Shown here piece by piece: positions 9,427-21,270 of a stretch of 64,000 nucleotides of DNA; position 1 is the stretch's first letter, and every line of letters begins with the position of its first letter. The translations under genes were made by a program, and so were the position numbers. Source of the DNA: Rhodopseudomonas sp. P2A-2r (GTDB lineage Bacteria; Pseudomonadota; Alphaproteobacteria; Rhizobiales; Xanthobacteraceae); the NCBI RefSeq assembly GCF_026015985.1, contig NZ_CP110389.1:4186001-4250000 (forward strand), in the 5' to 3' direction. The notes beneath the pieces were generated by a model that was given only the letters and a program-made list of their open reading frames with translations, made no database searches and was not told the origin of the DNA.

Positions 9427-9651
9427 TCAGTCGCGTGCGCCAATTGTCTGCGGTTCCTTAAACAAGCCTTCATCAGCGGGCCGCGTTTCCGAAGGGATGC
9501 CGTCAAGCGCAATGCGCTCACAGCTCCCGTCATCCACCGGAAAATATCCGAATCGTGCATAATGGATGAACGGGCTTTCGCTCGGCGACCAACTGGCGCT
9601 TAGTCGCCCGCGCACCGCATCCGACAAATTCAAAGAACAATCCAGAGCCAT
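9427..9651 (-). CDS. possible small hypothetical protein, divergent from dnaB
   Basis: A 74-residue frame whose ATG shares the CCATGG palindrome with the proposed dnaB start, so the two starts overlap. It contains an aromatic stretch FIHYARFGYFPVDDG and ends EPQTIGARD. No family recognised. It is not a shadow of dnaB, which it overlaps by only two bases. It may be real, or just an open stretch of the dnaB leader; confidence is low. Confidence 0.28.
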   Translation of the reverse strand: MALDCSLNLSDAVRGRLSASWSPSESPFIHYARFGYFPVDDGSCERIALDGIPSETRPADEGLFKEPQTIGARD

Positions 9652-11147
9652 GGCAACCTTCGATTCTGAACGTTCTCAAACTTCCCGACGCCGGTGCCCC
9701 CGTCTACCGCACGGCACCGCACAATATCGAAGCGGAACAGAGCGTTCTCGGCGCCATCCTGGTCAATAACGACGCCTTCTACCGGGTCTCCGACTTCCTG
9801 AAGCCGGAACATTTCTTCGAACCGATCCACCAGACCGTCTACGAGACCGCCGGCAGCATCATCCGCGCCGGCAAGGTCGCCACACCCGTCACCCTGAAGA
9901 CCTTCCTGCCGGCCGACACCGATCTCGGCGGCATGACGGTGGCGCAGTACATCGCCCGCCTCGCCGCCGAAGCTACCACTATCATCAATGCCCACGATTA
10001 TGGCCGGACCATCTACGAACTGGCGCTGCGCCGCGACCTGATCCGGATCGGCGAGGACATGGTCAATGTGGCCTTCGACGCGCCGGTCGATTTTGCGCCG
10101 CGCGCCCAAATCGAGGACGCCGAGCGCCGGCTCTACGAACTTGCCGAAGCCGGCCGCTATGACGGCGGTTTCCAGAAATTCTCCCAGGCGATGAAGACCG
10201 CCCTCGACATGGCCGCGAACGCCTACCGGCGCGAGGGCAAGCTGTCGGGCATCTCCACCGGCATGAAGGCCCTCGACGCCCGGCTCGGCGGCTTGCAGCA
10301 GTCCGATCTCGTGGTGCTCGCCGGCCGCCCCGGCATGGGCAAGACCGCGCTGGCCACCAACATCGCCTACAATATCGCCCGCGCCTATCAGTCCGAATTG
10401 CAGCCCGACGGCACCAAGAAAACGGTCAACGGCGGCATTGTCGGCTTCTTCTCCTGCGAAATGTCCGCCGAACAGCTGGCCACGCGTATTCTTGCCGAGC
10501 AGACCAACATTTCATCCGCCAGCATCCGACGGGGCGGCATCACCGAGGGCGAATTCGAGAAGATCTGCGACCACACCATCGAGCTGCAGCACCTGCCGCT
10601 CTATGTCGACGAAACCGGCGGCCTGTCGATCTCGCAGCTGACCGCCCGCGCCCGCCGCCTGAAGCGGCAAAAGGGCCTCGACGTCATCATGGTGGACTAC
10701 ATCCAGCTGCTGCAGGGCTCGGGCAAGCGCTCCGATAACCGCGTGCAGGAAGTCACCGAAATCACCACCAGCCTGAAGGCGCTGGCCAAGGAGTTGAACT
10801 GTCCGGTGATCGCGCTGTCGCAGCTGTCGCGTCAGGTTGAAAGCCGCGACGACAAGCGCCCGCAGCTTTCCGACTTGCGTGAATCCGGATCGATCGAGCA
10901 GGACGCCGACGCGGTGATCTTCGTCTACCGCGAGGAATACTACCTGCAGAACAAGGAGCCGCGGCCGGGCACGCCGGAGCACGAAAAGTGGCAGCTCGAC
11001 ATGTCGCTGGTGCACGGCCGCGCCGAAGTCATCATTGCCAAGCAACGCCACGGCCCCACCGGCACCGTCGAACTTCAGTTCGAGGGCCAGTTCACCCGCT
11101 TCAGCGATCTGGTCGGCGAAAGCCATCTGCCCGCGCATCACGAGTAG
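9650..11147 (+). CDS. dnaB: replicative DNA helicase (frameshift near the start)
   Basis: DnaB-type hexameric helicase that unwinds DNA at the replication fork. The N-terminal primase-interacting domain (NIEAEQSVLGAILVNNDAF) is followed by the RecA-like motor with Walker A GRPGMGKT, Walker B-like VIMVDYIQLL and SQLSRQVESRDDKRPQLSDL. The frame upstream of LNVLKLPDAG has no start codon; ATG 9650 (MATFDS) is one base out of phase. Removing one base near 9668 joins MATFDS to NVLKLPDAG and gives 498 residues. As dnaB is normally essential, a sequence error is likelier than loss. Confidence 0.93.
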
Positions 11148-11256
11148 ACGCGCAGCGCGGTTGAACCGCTCCTGCCCCGCGCCTATTGTGCAGTGCAGTT
11201 GATCGGTCCAGCGGCGACGCCGCGATGGCGTCATCTTCGCGCGTCAGGAACGTCCT

Positions 11257-12433
11257 ATGAATGTTGTGTCAGATCCGAAATCCATCGCTGCCAGCCAAGC
11301 CCCTCCGATGAGGCGGCGCTGGCGGCGGCTACCGGCGTGCTGACCATCGATCTCGACGCCATCGTCGCCAACTGGCGCAAGCTGGAAAAGACCGGCGTGC
11401 CGGCCGAGTGCGGCGCCGCCGTCAAGGCCGACGCCTATGGCTGCGGCATTGACCCGGTGGTGCGCGCCCTGGCCTCCGCGGGCTGCAAGACCTTCTTCGT
11501 TGCCACCATCCCCGAGGCGCGGGCCGTGCGCGGCGCGGCGCCGGAAGCAGCGATCTATGTGCTCAACGGCTTTCTCCAGAATTCCGGCGACGCGCTGGCT
11601 GCCATCAATGCGCGGCCGGTGATCGGCGATCTCAACGAACTCGCCGAATGGGACATCTTCTGTCGCCGCACCGGCTGGCGCGGGGCGCCGCCGTCCATGT
11701 CGACACAGGCATGAACCGGCTCGGACTCAGCGTGATCGATGCGCAAAGCCTGGCGCCGCGCATCGCGACCGGCGATCACGGCATCACGCTGGTGATGAGC
11801 CATCTCGCTTGCGCCGAAAACGTGCAGCATCCGCTCAATGCCAGACAGGTCGCGGCGTTTCGCGAGGTCGCACATCTGTTCTTCGGCGTGCCGGCGTCGC
11901 TGGCCAATTCCTCCGGCATTTTCCTCGGCTCGCAGTTCAGCTTTGACCTGACGCGGCCCGGCGCAGCCCTTTACGGCGTCAATCCGACACCGGAAGCCGA
12001 CAACCCGATGCAGCCGGTGGTCGATCTCAAGGCGCGCATCGTGCAGATCCGCGACGTCGCCCGCGGCGACACCGTAGGCTACAGCGCGACCTGGACGGCG
12101 CGGCGGCCGACCCGCATCGCCGTGGTCGCGGCCGGCTATGCCGACGGCTATTTCCGCGCCGCCGGCAGCAATGACGGCACCCGCGGTGCCGAGGTGATCG
12201 TCGCCAGCAAGCGCTGCCCGGTCGCCGGGCGCATCTCGATGGACTTGCTCGCGGTGGATATCACCGACCTCGCCCACAACGCCGCGCGGCGCGGCCAGAT
12301 GGTAACGCTGATCGGCGACGGCATCACGGTGGACGAACTGGCGCATCACTTCGGCACCATCGCCTATGAAGTGCTGACCAGCCTCGGCCGGCGCTATCAC
12401 CGGATCTACAAGGGCGGCGGCGCGACCTTGTAA
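11257..12433 (+). CDS. alr: alanine racemase (two one-base frameshifts)
   Basis: PLP enzyme that makes D-alanine for peptidoglycan. The start at 11257 (MNVVSDPKSIAAS) reads to CCTCC at 11302-11306 and then needs one extra base to continue as DEAALAAATGVLTIDLDAI. The PLP lysine is in VKADAYGCG. A second break lies in the G-run at 11682-11685: one more G joins WRG to AAVHVDTGMNRLG. After this come GYSATW with the likely catalytic Tyr, and RISMDLLAVDIT. Repaired length is 392 residues. Two homopolymer lesions in a gene usually required for the cell wall point to sequence error. Confidence 0.9.
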
Positions 12434-14003
12434 AGAACCGCCGAACCGGTCGTGACCACCGCGACCAGGCCGGGCGGCGGCGTCGTGTCGGCAGGCAGAT
12501 CCGTGAGCAGCACGTAGTCGAACCTGGAACGCCAGTTCGGAAGGTAGCGCGCGTCCTCGAGATTTTCGGCGGTGAAACTGTCCTGCCACAAAATCGGCCA
12601 TACCACCGACTCCGCGAGCGGCTGCGCGATCGCGTCAAATGGCGGCTTCACGATCAACGGCTGCTGGCTGGCGTCGGCGAAAAGCAGCGGCCAGAATGCG
12701 TGGCGTTCGATCAGCAGCAAGGCCGGCAGGTGGCCGTCAAGCCGGTAGAAGGACGGCATTGCGCGCGACGGCCGGCCAACATCGGTGCTGGAACCGAGGC
12801 GGCCCCTCGCTGTCAGCACGCGCGCGCCGGCCGGCACCGGCGCAATGGCGGCGCGAAGATCGGCGACATCGTGCCGGTGATCGACCCACACCCAAGAGAT
12901 ATAGGCGCTGCGCATGCCGATCAGGGCCGCGAACACCGCGGCTGCGACCGTCGCACGACGCCCGGTGATGCGCGGTGCCATGCCGGCAAACAGGATCAGC
13001 GACATCATCAGGCAGAGCCGGGAATCGACGAAGCTGCCCCGGCTCACGGTGATCGGCGCCACCGTATAGAGCAGCAGCAGCGCGACCAAGACCAGTTGCA
13101 TGCCCCGCGCAAACACCAGGTTCTGCCGGTTCAGCACCATCAGGATCAGGACCGCGATGCAGGTCACCATCGTGACCGCCGTGCTGTAGGTCGCGAACGG
13201 CGTCAGCAGCCCCGCCAGCTTGTGGATGCCGCCCCAGTCGCCGAACGCCACGCCCTGGGCGAACGGACTGGCGAGATAGAGCCAGACCAGAGGTGAAAGA
13301 ACGGCAACAGCCAGCGCCGCGGTCTGCAGCAGCTGCGGCGCGCCGAGCCTGCCGGATTTTTCAGGGCGTGAAGCTGCGTGAGTTCGATCGAGGCCAGCAT
13401 CAGCGCGAACAGCACGACGCCGAAGATGTGACTGAAGAATATCACGATGGCCGAGATCGCACCGACGATGGCGGCCATCACCACGCTGCCGCGCCGCCGC
13501 AGCACCAGCCAGGCTGCGGCGGCAACCAGCGCCAGCCCGAGCGACAGCAGGAAGTTCATGAAGCCGAGATGGAAGATGCCGTTATAGGCGATCACCCCCG
13601 ATGCCAGCGGCCAGTACAGGAAGCGGCCGAAGGCAGCGCGGCTGTAGACCACCACGCCAATCACCGGCGCAAACAGGCTCAGGGCCAGCAGCATCCGTCC
13701 ACCGGCATGCACGGAAGTGACATGAAGCAGTGCCGCGCCGAGCACGTCCATCGCCAGGTTGGGCAGAATGCGCCACGCCGGCGCATACATCTGCGAGAGT
13801 GTGGGATCGTCGGGGTGTGCGAGGACGAAATAGCGCGCGAGATGGTTGGGATAATCCTGCACCGGCGGCACGTCGACGAGGAAGAACGGCACCGCCAGCA
13901 CGATCGCAAGTGCCGCCGCGGTCAGCCACCACAATGCTCCGGGTCCCCGCGCTGCTGATCCCCGCAACGGAGCGTCATGGTCAATCTCGGCCGTCGCAGT
14001 CAT
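12406..14003 (-). CDS. multi-pass membrane protein, glycosyltransferase-like (frameshift)
   Basis: Large membrane protein of about 532 residues after repair, with roughly ten hydrophobic helices. The start at 14003 (MTATAEIDHD) precedes TM1. The first periplasmic loop has VPPVQDYPNHLARY, with an acidic residue placed as in GT-C fold lipid-linked sugar transferases; this is a loose resemblance only. The frame breaks at a T-run (13357-13361 on the plus strand, A-run in the gene): six A in place of five joins ALKKSGRLGAPQ to the helix LQTAALAVAVLSPL. It overlaps the end of alr by 28 bp, tail to tail. Function not established. Confidence 0.7.
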
Positions 14004-14136
14004 GCCTCGCCCCGTGTCGGCCGACCATGCCCAGCGGGTGTTATTATCCCGTGAACACGCCTGGAGGCGGCGAAAATAGACAGCGACCTGTTCGTGCCGT
14101 ACTGGGGGAGCCTGATCGGCCCGGCACAGGACGCCT

Positions 14137-15345
14137 TTGATGTCATCCAGATCTATCGAACCGCCGCCTGTCGCTTCCGCAGACGCTGGCATTCCCCGCG
14201 ACGAACTGCTCTACCGCTTGCGGCAGCAGTCCCTGCTCGGCGAGTTTGCCCGCCATGCGCTGCAAAGCCGCGATTTCGGCCAGATCCTGCAGCGCGCCAC
14301 GGAACTCTGTGCGCAAGGTATGCAGACGAAATTCGCCAAGGTGCTTGAGTACATTGCCGAAGACAACCACCTGCTGGTACGCGCCGGTGTCGGCTGGGCG
14401 GCGGGAACGGTCGGCGTGGTGTCGCTCGGCACCGATATCGCGTCGCCGGCCGGTTTCGCCTACCAGACCGGCGAGGCCGTGGTTTCCAACCACCTGGCAG
14501 CCGAGACCCGGTTCCGTACACCAAAGCTGCTGTCCGACCATGGCATCAAGCGCGCCATCAACGTGCTGATCCCCGGCGGCGGCAAGGGCGACACGTCGTT
14601 CGGCGTCCTCGAAGTGGACAGCGCTGACTCCGGCAAGTTCGACGCCGGCGACGCCTCATATCTCGAAGGGTTTGCCGCCCTGCTCGGCATCGCCATTGAG
14701 CGCCAGCAGGCCGATGCGGAGCTGCAGCGCGCGCTGGAACACCAGGCGCTGCTGACCCGCGAGATGAGCCACCGCGTCAAGAACAGCCTGACATCGGTGG
14801 TCGGACTGCTGCGCGTTCAGGCGCGCAGCGCGCTGTCGCAGGACGTCCGCAACGCCCTCGATGACGCCAGCGCCCGCGTCAACACCATCGCCCAGGTTCA
14901 TGATCATATCTGGCGCGGCGCCAGGATCGGCTTCATCGAGCTCACCGATTTCATGTCCGAACTCTGCAAGAACCTGCAGGGCACGGCGCCCCACCATACG
15001 CTGCGCTGCCAGGCCGAAAACCTCACGATCTCCGCGGACCACGCGATCCCGCTCGGCCTGATCATCAACGAACTGGTCACCAACGCCGTGAAATACGCCT
15101 ACCCCGGCAGTCATGGCGTCGTCCATGTGACTGCAGGCGCGATCGACGGCCTGCTACATTTGGAAGTCGCCGACGAGGGCGTCGGCCTGCCCGAAGGCTT
15201 CGACATCGACCTGCCGCGCAGCAGTCTCGGCTTCAAGGTGATCAAGGGCCTGGTGCGCCAGTTGAAGGGGCAGGTCAGGATCGTCACCGCGCCCGCCGGC
15301 GGCGCCCGCTTCGTGCTCGACCTGCCGATCCTGACTCCGGCGTAA
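14137..15345 (+). CDS. soluble sensor histidine kinase, GAF + HisKA_2
   Basis: A 402-residue kinase with no membrane helix. Residues about 25-190 look like a GAF sensor domain (LLEVDSADSGKFDAGDASYLEGFAALLGIAIE is its typical end, quoted in part: ASYLEGFAALLG). The phosphoacceptor is His212 in EMSHRVKN, the HisKA_2 type of alphaproteobacterial kinases, followed by an ATPase domain with IINELVTNAVKYA and ADEGVGLPEG. Such kinases often serve the general stress response (PhyR-type) or light and redox signalling, but no response regulator is adjacent, so the partner is unknown. ATG 14137 and 14140 are equally possible starts. Confidence 0.85.
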   Translation: MMSSRSIEPPPVASADAGIPRDELLYRLRQQSLLGEFARHALQSRDFGQILQRATELCAQGMQTKFAKVLEYIAEDNHLLVRAGVGWAAGTVGVVSLGTDIASPAGFAYQTGEAVVSNHLAAETRFRTPKLLSDHGIKRAINVLIPGGGKGDTSFGVLEVDSADSGKFDAGDASYLEGFAALLGIAIERQQADAELQRALEHQALLTREMSHRVKNSLTSVVGLLRVQARSALSQDVRNALDDASARVNTIAQVHDHIWRGARIGFIELTDFMSELCKNLQGTAPHHTLRCQAENLTISADHAIPLGLIINELVTNAVKYAYPGSHGVVHVTAGAIDGLLHLEVADEGVGLPEGFDIDLPRSSLGFKVIKGLVRQLKGQVRIVTAPAGGARFVLDLPILTPA

Positions 15346-15401
15346 GCGGGGCCACGTGGCAGCTGCGCTACTTCGAAACTTGCTGCACGACTCGCGAGGT
15401 C

Positions 15402-16157
15402 GTGGCTAGGCTGGTCGCAAAGGGGCCTGTCGTGGATTACGGTTTCATCTTTGTCCTTGCGGTCGGCCTGATCGCCGGCACCATTTCGGGCATCGTCGGC
15501 ACAGGCTCGTCGATCATGCTGGTGCCGGTGCTGGTCTATGAATTCGGGCCGAAGCAAGCAGTACCGATCATGGCGGTGGCCGCTGTGATGGCCAACCTGT
15601 CGCGGATTCTGGCGTGGTGGCGCGAGGTCGACTGGCGCGCCTGCGCGGCCTATTCGGTCACCGGTATCCCCGCCGCCGTGCTGGGCGCGCGCACGCTCTT
15701 GGTGTTGCCGTCGCGCGCGGTGGACGTCGCCATCGGCACATTCCTGATCGCCATGGTGCCGATGCGACACTGGCTGGCGCGGCACCAGTTCACGATCACC
15801 CTGTGGCACCTCGCGATGTCAGGCGCCATTATCGGCTACCTCACCGGCATCGTCGTCTCCACCGGCCCGCTCAGCGTGCCGCTGTTTTTGTTTTACGGCC
15901 TGACCAAGGGCGCGTTCCTCGCTACCGAGGCCGCCTCTTCGCTCGGCCTCTATCTGGCAAAATCCGTCACCTTTCAGCAGTTCGGCGCACTGACCTGGGA
16001 AGTGCTTTTCAAAGGCCTGATCGCTGGCTCGTCGCTGATGATCGGCGCGTTTGTCGCCAAGCGCTTTGTGCTGAAGCTCGATCCCGACGTTTTCCGGCTG
16101 GTGATGGACGGCATAATGATCGCGGCGGGGGTAAGCATGTTCTGGAATGCGCTTTGA
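15402..16157 (+). CDS. TauE/SafE family permease
   Basis: Membrane protein of 251 residues with about eight helices. The glycine-rich opening GLIAGTISGIVGTGSSIMLVP and the mid-protein repeat GAIIGYLTGIVVSTGPLSVP are the two halves typical of TauE/SafE exporters, which move sulfite, sulfonates or organic acids. A GTG at 15432 (VDYGFIFVL) is an alternative start that drops ten residues. No neighbouring sulfur gene identifies the substrate. Confidence 0.85.
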   Translation: MARLVAKGPVVDYGFIFVLAVGLIAGTISGIVGTGSSIMLVPVLVYEFGPKQAVPIMAVAAVMANLSRILAWWREVDWRACAAYSVTGIPAAVLGARTLLVLPSRAVDVAIGTFLIAMVPMRHWLARHQFTITLWHLAMSGAIIGYLTGIVVSTGPLSVPLFLFYGLTKGAFLATEAASSLGLYLAKSVTFQQFGALTWEVLFKGLIAGSSLMIGAFVAKRFVLKLDPDVFRLVMDGIMIAAGVSMFWNAL

Positions 16158-16282
16158 AAGCCCGCTCGGAGCGATAACAAACTTGCAAATTGGCAGCGTA
16201 CTCGCATAGATGAAGAGAACAAACCGAAAACGGCCGGATTTGGCCACGCTCGCATCAACGCTCCTCCCGACAGCGGCACGCC

Positions 16283-17746
<1,464 letters not shown>

Positions 17747-17953
17747 AGCGGCGTGACGGACGGGGCCAGCGCCGCTATACCCTGCTCAACGCACCGGCCA
17801 CTGACACACTCCATTAAGCCATCGGAACAATGATGGGATGACGGGGCCGTTAGCTGTTTTCCGGCCTTGCCGGACGTGCCATATGACCGTCACGCTGACC
17901 GGTAGATTCTCGCCGATTCGCGATTTTGACCACCGAGCGGACCTGACCAGCCG

Positions 17954-18590
17954 ATGCCAATAACGATTCTCGACCTTGTCCTGCTCGGGGTAATGCTGAT
18001 CTCCGGCCTGCTCGCGATGGTCCGCGGGTTCATGCGCGAGATTCTCTCCATCGCCGCCTGGGGCGCCGCCGCGCTGGTCACGCTCTACGCTTTCCCGAAG
18101 ATGCTGCCCGCTGCCAAGGGCTATATCGCCAACGACACCATCGCCACCGTCGCGGTGATTGCCGGCCTGTTCATCGGTACGCTGATCGTCGTCTCGATCG
18201 TCACGGTGCGGATCTCCGACATGATCCTGGATCTCGCGCATCGGCGCGCTCGACCGCACCCTCGGTTTCCTGTTCGGCCTCGCCCGCGGCATGCTGATCG
18301 TGGTGGTGGCGTTCCTGTTCTTCAGCTGGCTGGTTCCCGACAAGCAGCGCCCGGACTGGGTCACGGGGGCCAAGTCGCTGACCGTGCTGAAATCCACCGG
18401 CGATTGGCTGATGGCACTCTTGCCGGATGACCCCGAGAACACCATCTTGAAGAAGTTCAAGAAAAACAAGCCCGATGAGGAACAGACTGACACCGAGCCG
18501 GCGGCCCCCGCCGGCGCGGGCGATGGCTATTCCAAACCTGCTCGCGACAGCCTGAAAAAGCTGATCGATGGCAAACCTGCGAAACAGTAG
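17954..18590 (+). CDS. cvpA: CvpA family membrane protein (frameshift)
   Basis: Inner membrane protein of the CvpA family, named for colicin V production and usually found next to purF. It has four hydrophobic helices (starting MPITILDLVLLGVMLISG) and a charged cytosolic tail rich in Lys, Asp and Glu. The frame breaks near 18233: GATCTCGCGC is read where GATTCGCGC would join MILD to SRIGALDRTLGFLFG. After removal of one base the protein has 211 residues. purF starts about 30 bp downstream. Confidence 0.87.
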
Positions 18591-18618
18591 TACCCGGTTT
18601 CTTGCGACCAGAGAGGCG

Positions 18619-20139
18619 ATGACCCCCATGCAAAGCCCTTCCCACGACGCTGCAAAACCGGACCTCGAACCAGACCACCACCACAACCTGCGCGACAGCG
18701 ATGTTGACGGCGACATGCTGCGCGAGAAGTGCGGTGTGTTCGGCATCTTCGGGCACCCAGACGCCGCCGCCATCACCGCGCTCGGGCTACACGCCCTGCA
18801 GCACCGCGGCCAGGAAGCCGCCGGCATCGTCTCCTACGACAACGGCCGATTTCACAGCGAGCGCCGCCTCGGCCTGGTCGGCGACACCTTCTCCCGCCGC
18901 GAAGTGATCGAGCGCCTGCCCGGCACCGCCGCCGTCGGCCACACCCGCTACTCGACCACCGGCGAAACGATCCTTCGCAACGTGCAGCCGCTGTTCGCCG
19001 AGCTCAATGCCGGTGGCTTTGCAGTGGCCCACAACGGCAACCTCACCAACGGCCTGACCCTGCGCCGCGAACTGGTGCGCAACGGCGCCATGATGCAATC
19101 GACCACCGACACCGAGGTGATCCTGCATCTCGTCGCGCATTCCAAGCGCAACCGCTTCATCGACCGTTACATCGAGGCGCTGCGCGCCATCGAGGGCGCC
19201 TATGCGCTGGTCTCGCTTACCAACAAGAAACTGGTCGGTTCACGCGATCCGTTCGGCATCCGCCCGCTGGTGCTGGGCGAACTCGACGGCTCGCCGATCC
19301 TGGCTTCGGAAACCTGCGCGCTCGATATCATCGGCGCCAAGTACATCCGCGACATCGAGCCCGGCGAAGTCATCGTGTTCGACAAGAAGGGCGTACAGAG
19401 CCACAAGCCGTTTGCGCCGGTGCCGCCGCGCCCGTGCATCTTCGAATACATCTATTTCGCGCGACCGGATTCGGTGGTCGGCGGCCGTTCGGTCTACGAC
19501 GTGCGCAAGGCGATGGGCGAGCAGCTCGCCCGCGAAACCCATGTGGAAGCCGATGTGGTGGTGCCGGTGCCGGATTCCGGCGTGCCGGCTGCAATCGGCT
19601 ACAGCCGCGCCTCCGGTGTACCGTTCGAACTCGGCATCATCAGAAACCACTATGTCGGCCGCACCTTCATCCAGCCGACCCAGAGCGTGCGCGAACTGGG
19701 CGTGCGCATGAAGCATTCGGCCAACCGCGCCGCCATCGAGGGCAAGCGCATCGTGCTGATCGACGACAGCCTGGTACGCGGCACAACGTCGAAGAAGATC
19801 GTCAAGATGATGCGTGACGCCGGCGCGAAGGAAGTCCACTTCCGCATCGCCTCGCCGCCGATCACCCATCCCGACTATTACGGCATCGATACGCCCGACC
19901 GGAACGGCCTGCTCGCCGCCACCCACTCGCTCGAGCAGATGCGCGAACTGATCGGCGCCGACTCGCTGGCCTTCGTCTCGGTCGACGGCATCTACCGCGC
20001 CATGGGCGAGCCGGGCCGCGATCCTGCCCATCCGAAATTCAGCGACCACTGCTTCACCGGCGACTACCCCACCCCGCTCACCGACATGAGCGAGATCGAG
20101 GCGCCGCGCCAGCTGTCGCTGCTCGCCGAAGCGAGCTGA
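18619..20139 (+). CDS. purF: amidophosphoribosyltransferase
   Basis: First committed enzyme of purine synthesis: transfers the glutamine amide to PRPP. The catalytic cysteine of the glutaminase domain is in REKCGVFGIFGH, so the N-terminus is kept as a propeptide-like leader; the PRPP loop is IVLIDDSLVRGTTSKK. The start at 18619 follows GAGAGG closely; ATG 18628 is an alternative with better spacing. About 506 residues. No frameshift. It follows cvpA, the classical pairing. Confidence 0.96.
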   Translation: MTPMQSPSHDAAKPDLEPDHHHNLRDSDVDGDMLREKCGVFGIFGHPDAAAITALGLHALQHRGQEAAGIVSYDNGRFHSERRLGLVGDTFSRREVIERLPGTAAVGHTRYSTTGETILRNVQPLFAELNAGGFAVAHNGNLTNGLTLRRELVRNGAMMQSTTDTEVILHLVAHSKRNRFIDRYIEALRAIEGAYALVSLTNKKLVGSRDPFGIRPLVLGELDGSPILASETCALDIIGAKYIRDIEPGEVIVFDKKGVQSHKPFAPVPPRPCIFEYIYFARPDSVVGGRSVYDVRKAMGEQLARETHVEADVVVPVPDSGVPAAIGYSRASGVPFELGIIRNHYVGRTFIQPTQSVRELGVRMKHSANRAAIEGKRIVLIDDSLVRGTTSKKIVKMMRDAGAKEVHFRIASPPITHPDYYGIDTPDRNGLLAATHSLEQMRELIGADSLAFVSVDGIYRAMGEPGRDPAHPKFSDHCFTGDYPTPLTDMSEIEAPRQLSLLAEAS

Positions 20140-20148
20140 GGCCCTTAC

Positions 20149-20312
20149 CTCGCCCCGCTCTTGCGGGGAGAGGTCGACGTTTCGCGCGAAGCGCGACACG
20201 TCGGGTGAGGGGCGCTTCCGCAGGGTTTATTCCTCGGCGCCATTGTGCAATAGCAGCCCCTCACCCGGCCGCGCTGACGCGCGGCCCCCTCTCCCGCAAG
20301 TCCGGGGCGAGG
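20149..20312. repeat. intergenic inverted-repeat element
   Basis: A 164-bp GC-rich element filling most of the purF-SDR gap. The left part (CTCGCCCCGCTCTTGCGGGG, then GGGTGAGGGGC) recurs inverted on the right (GCCCCTCACCC, then TCTCCCGCAAGTCCGGGGCG), so the whole can fold into one long stem with smaller hairpins. This design is typical of dispersed intergenic repeats in Rhizobiales. No coding content. Confidence 0.7.
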
Positions 20313-20329
20313 GAAGATCGAGCCGCATC

Positions 20330-21070
20330 ATGCCCCTTCCTCTCGCCTCCCGTATTGCCCTCGTCACCGGCGCCTCGCGCGGTATCGGCTTTGCCACCGC
20401 CGTCGCCCTGGCCAAAGCTGGCGCCCATATCGTCGCGGTGGCCCGCACCCAGGGCGGCCTCGAAGAACTCGACGATACCATTCGTGCGGAAGGCGGCAGC
20501 GCCACTTTGGTGCCGCTCAACGTCACCGATTCCGACGGCATTGCCCGGCTCGGCGCCGCGCTCAACGAGCGCCATGGCAAACTCGATATCCTCGTCGGCA
20601 ATGCTGGCGTGGCAGGCACGTCCTCGCCGCTCGGCCATACCGAACTGAAACGATGGACCGACAGCATGGCGGTCAACGTCACCGCCAACTTCCAGCTGAT
20701 CCGCTGCATGGAGCCGCTGCTTAAAATGTCCGATGCCGGCCGCGCGGTGTTCATCACCTCCGGCGCCTCCAGTATCGCGCCGGCCTATCTCGGCCCCTAC
20801 GCGGCCTCCAAGGCCGCCCTCGACGCGCTGGCGCGCGTCTGGGCCGCCGAGACCGCCACCACCGCCATCCGCGTCAACCTGTTCAGCCCCGGCCCGGTCC
20901 GCACCCGCATGCGCGCCACCGTGTTTCCCGGCGAGGATCCGGCGACATTGCCGACATCGGACCAGGTCGCGGAATTCATCGTGCCGATGTGCATGGCCTC
21001 GTGGAGCGAAACGGGAAAGCTGTACGACTACAAGTCGCGCAGGGTGATGGATTTTCATCCGCCGGCGTAG
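20330..21070 (+). CDS. SDR family NAD(P)-dependent oxidoreductase
   Basis: Short-chain dehydrogenase of 246 residues. The start at 20330 (MPLPLASRIALVTGASRG) is used because upstream codons lie in the repeat element. Cofactor loop TGASRGIG, NAGVAG, and active-site Tyr and Lys in YAASKAALDALARV are all present, with the serine in ITSGASS. The substrate cannot be told from sequence. It stands alone between two repeats. Confidence 0.88.
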   Translation: MPLPLASRIALVTGASRGIGFATAVALAKAGAHIVAVARTQGGLEELDDTIRAEGGSATLVPLNVTDSDGIARLGAALNERHGKLDILVGNAGVAGTSSPLGHTELKRWTDSMAVNVTANFQLIRCMEPLLKMSDAGRAVFITSGASSIAPAYLGPYAASKAALDALARVWAAETATTAIRVNLFSPGPVRTRMRATVFPGEDPATLPTSDQVAEFIVPMCMASWSETGKLYDYKSRRVMDFHPPA

Positions 21071-21081
21071 GCTCACCATAG

Positions 21082-21160
21082 TCGTCGCCCGGCTTGACCG
21101 GGCGACCCAGTAAACACTGACCTGTGTGTACTGGATCACCCGCTTTCGCGGGTGGTGACA
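21082..21160. repeat. two-hairpin palindromic repeat
   Basis: Hairpin one TCGCCCGG CTTGA CCGGGCGA (21084-21104) and hairpin two ATCACCCGC TTTC GCGGGTGGT (21135-21156) flank a centre bounded by CCAGTA and TACTGG, which are themselves complementary. The same architecture recurs in the array at 32.9-33.5 kb, so it is a dispersed family in this genome. Confidence 0.75.
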
Positions 21161-21270
21161 CCTGCGTGTGCGGTATGCGCACCGCAGCGCAAGATTGACT
21201 TCACGCCACGTCGGTACTTCACTCCCTGCCAAGCGGGATAACCCGCATCGAAAAATCGGGGAGGCTGCCC

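Noticed and set aside
9427..9651. Similarity of the small frame upstream of dnaB to a glutaminyl-tRNA synthetase tail
   Set aside because: Only a short aromatic stretch (RFGYFPVD) is reminiscent; too little to support homology.
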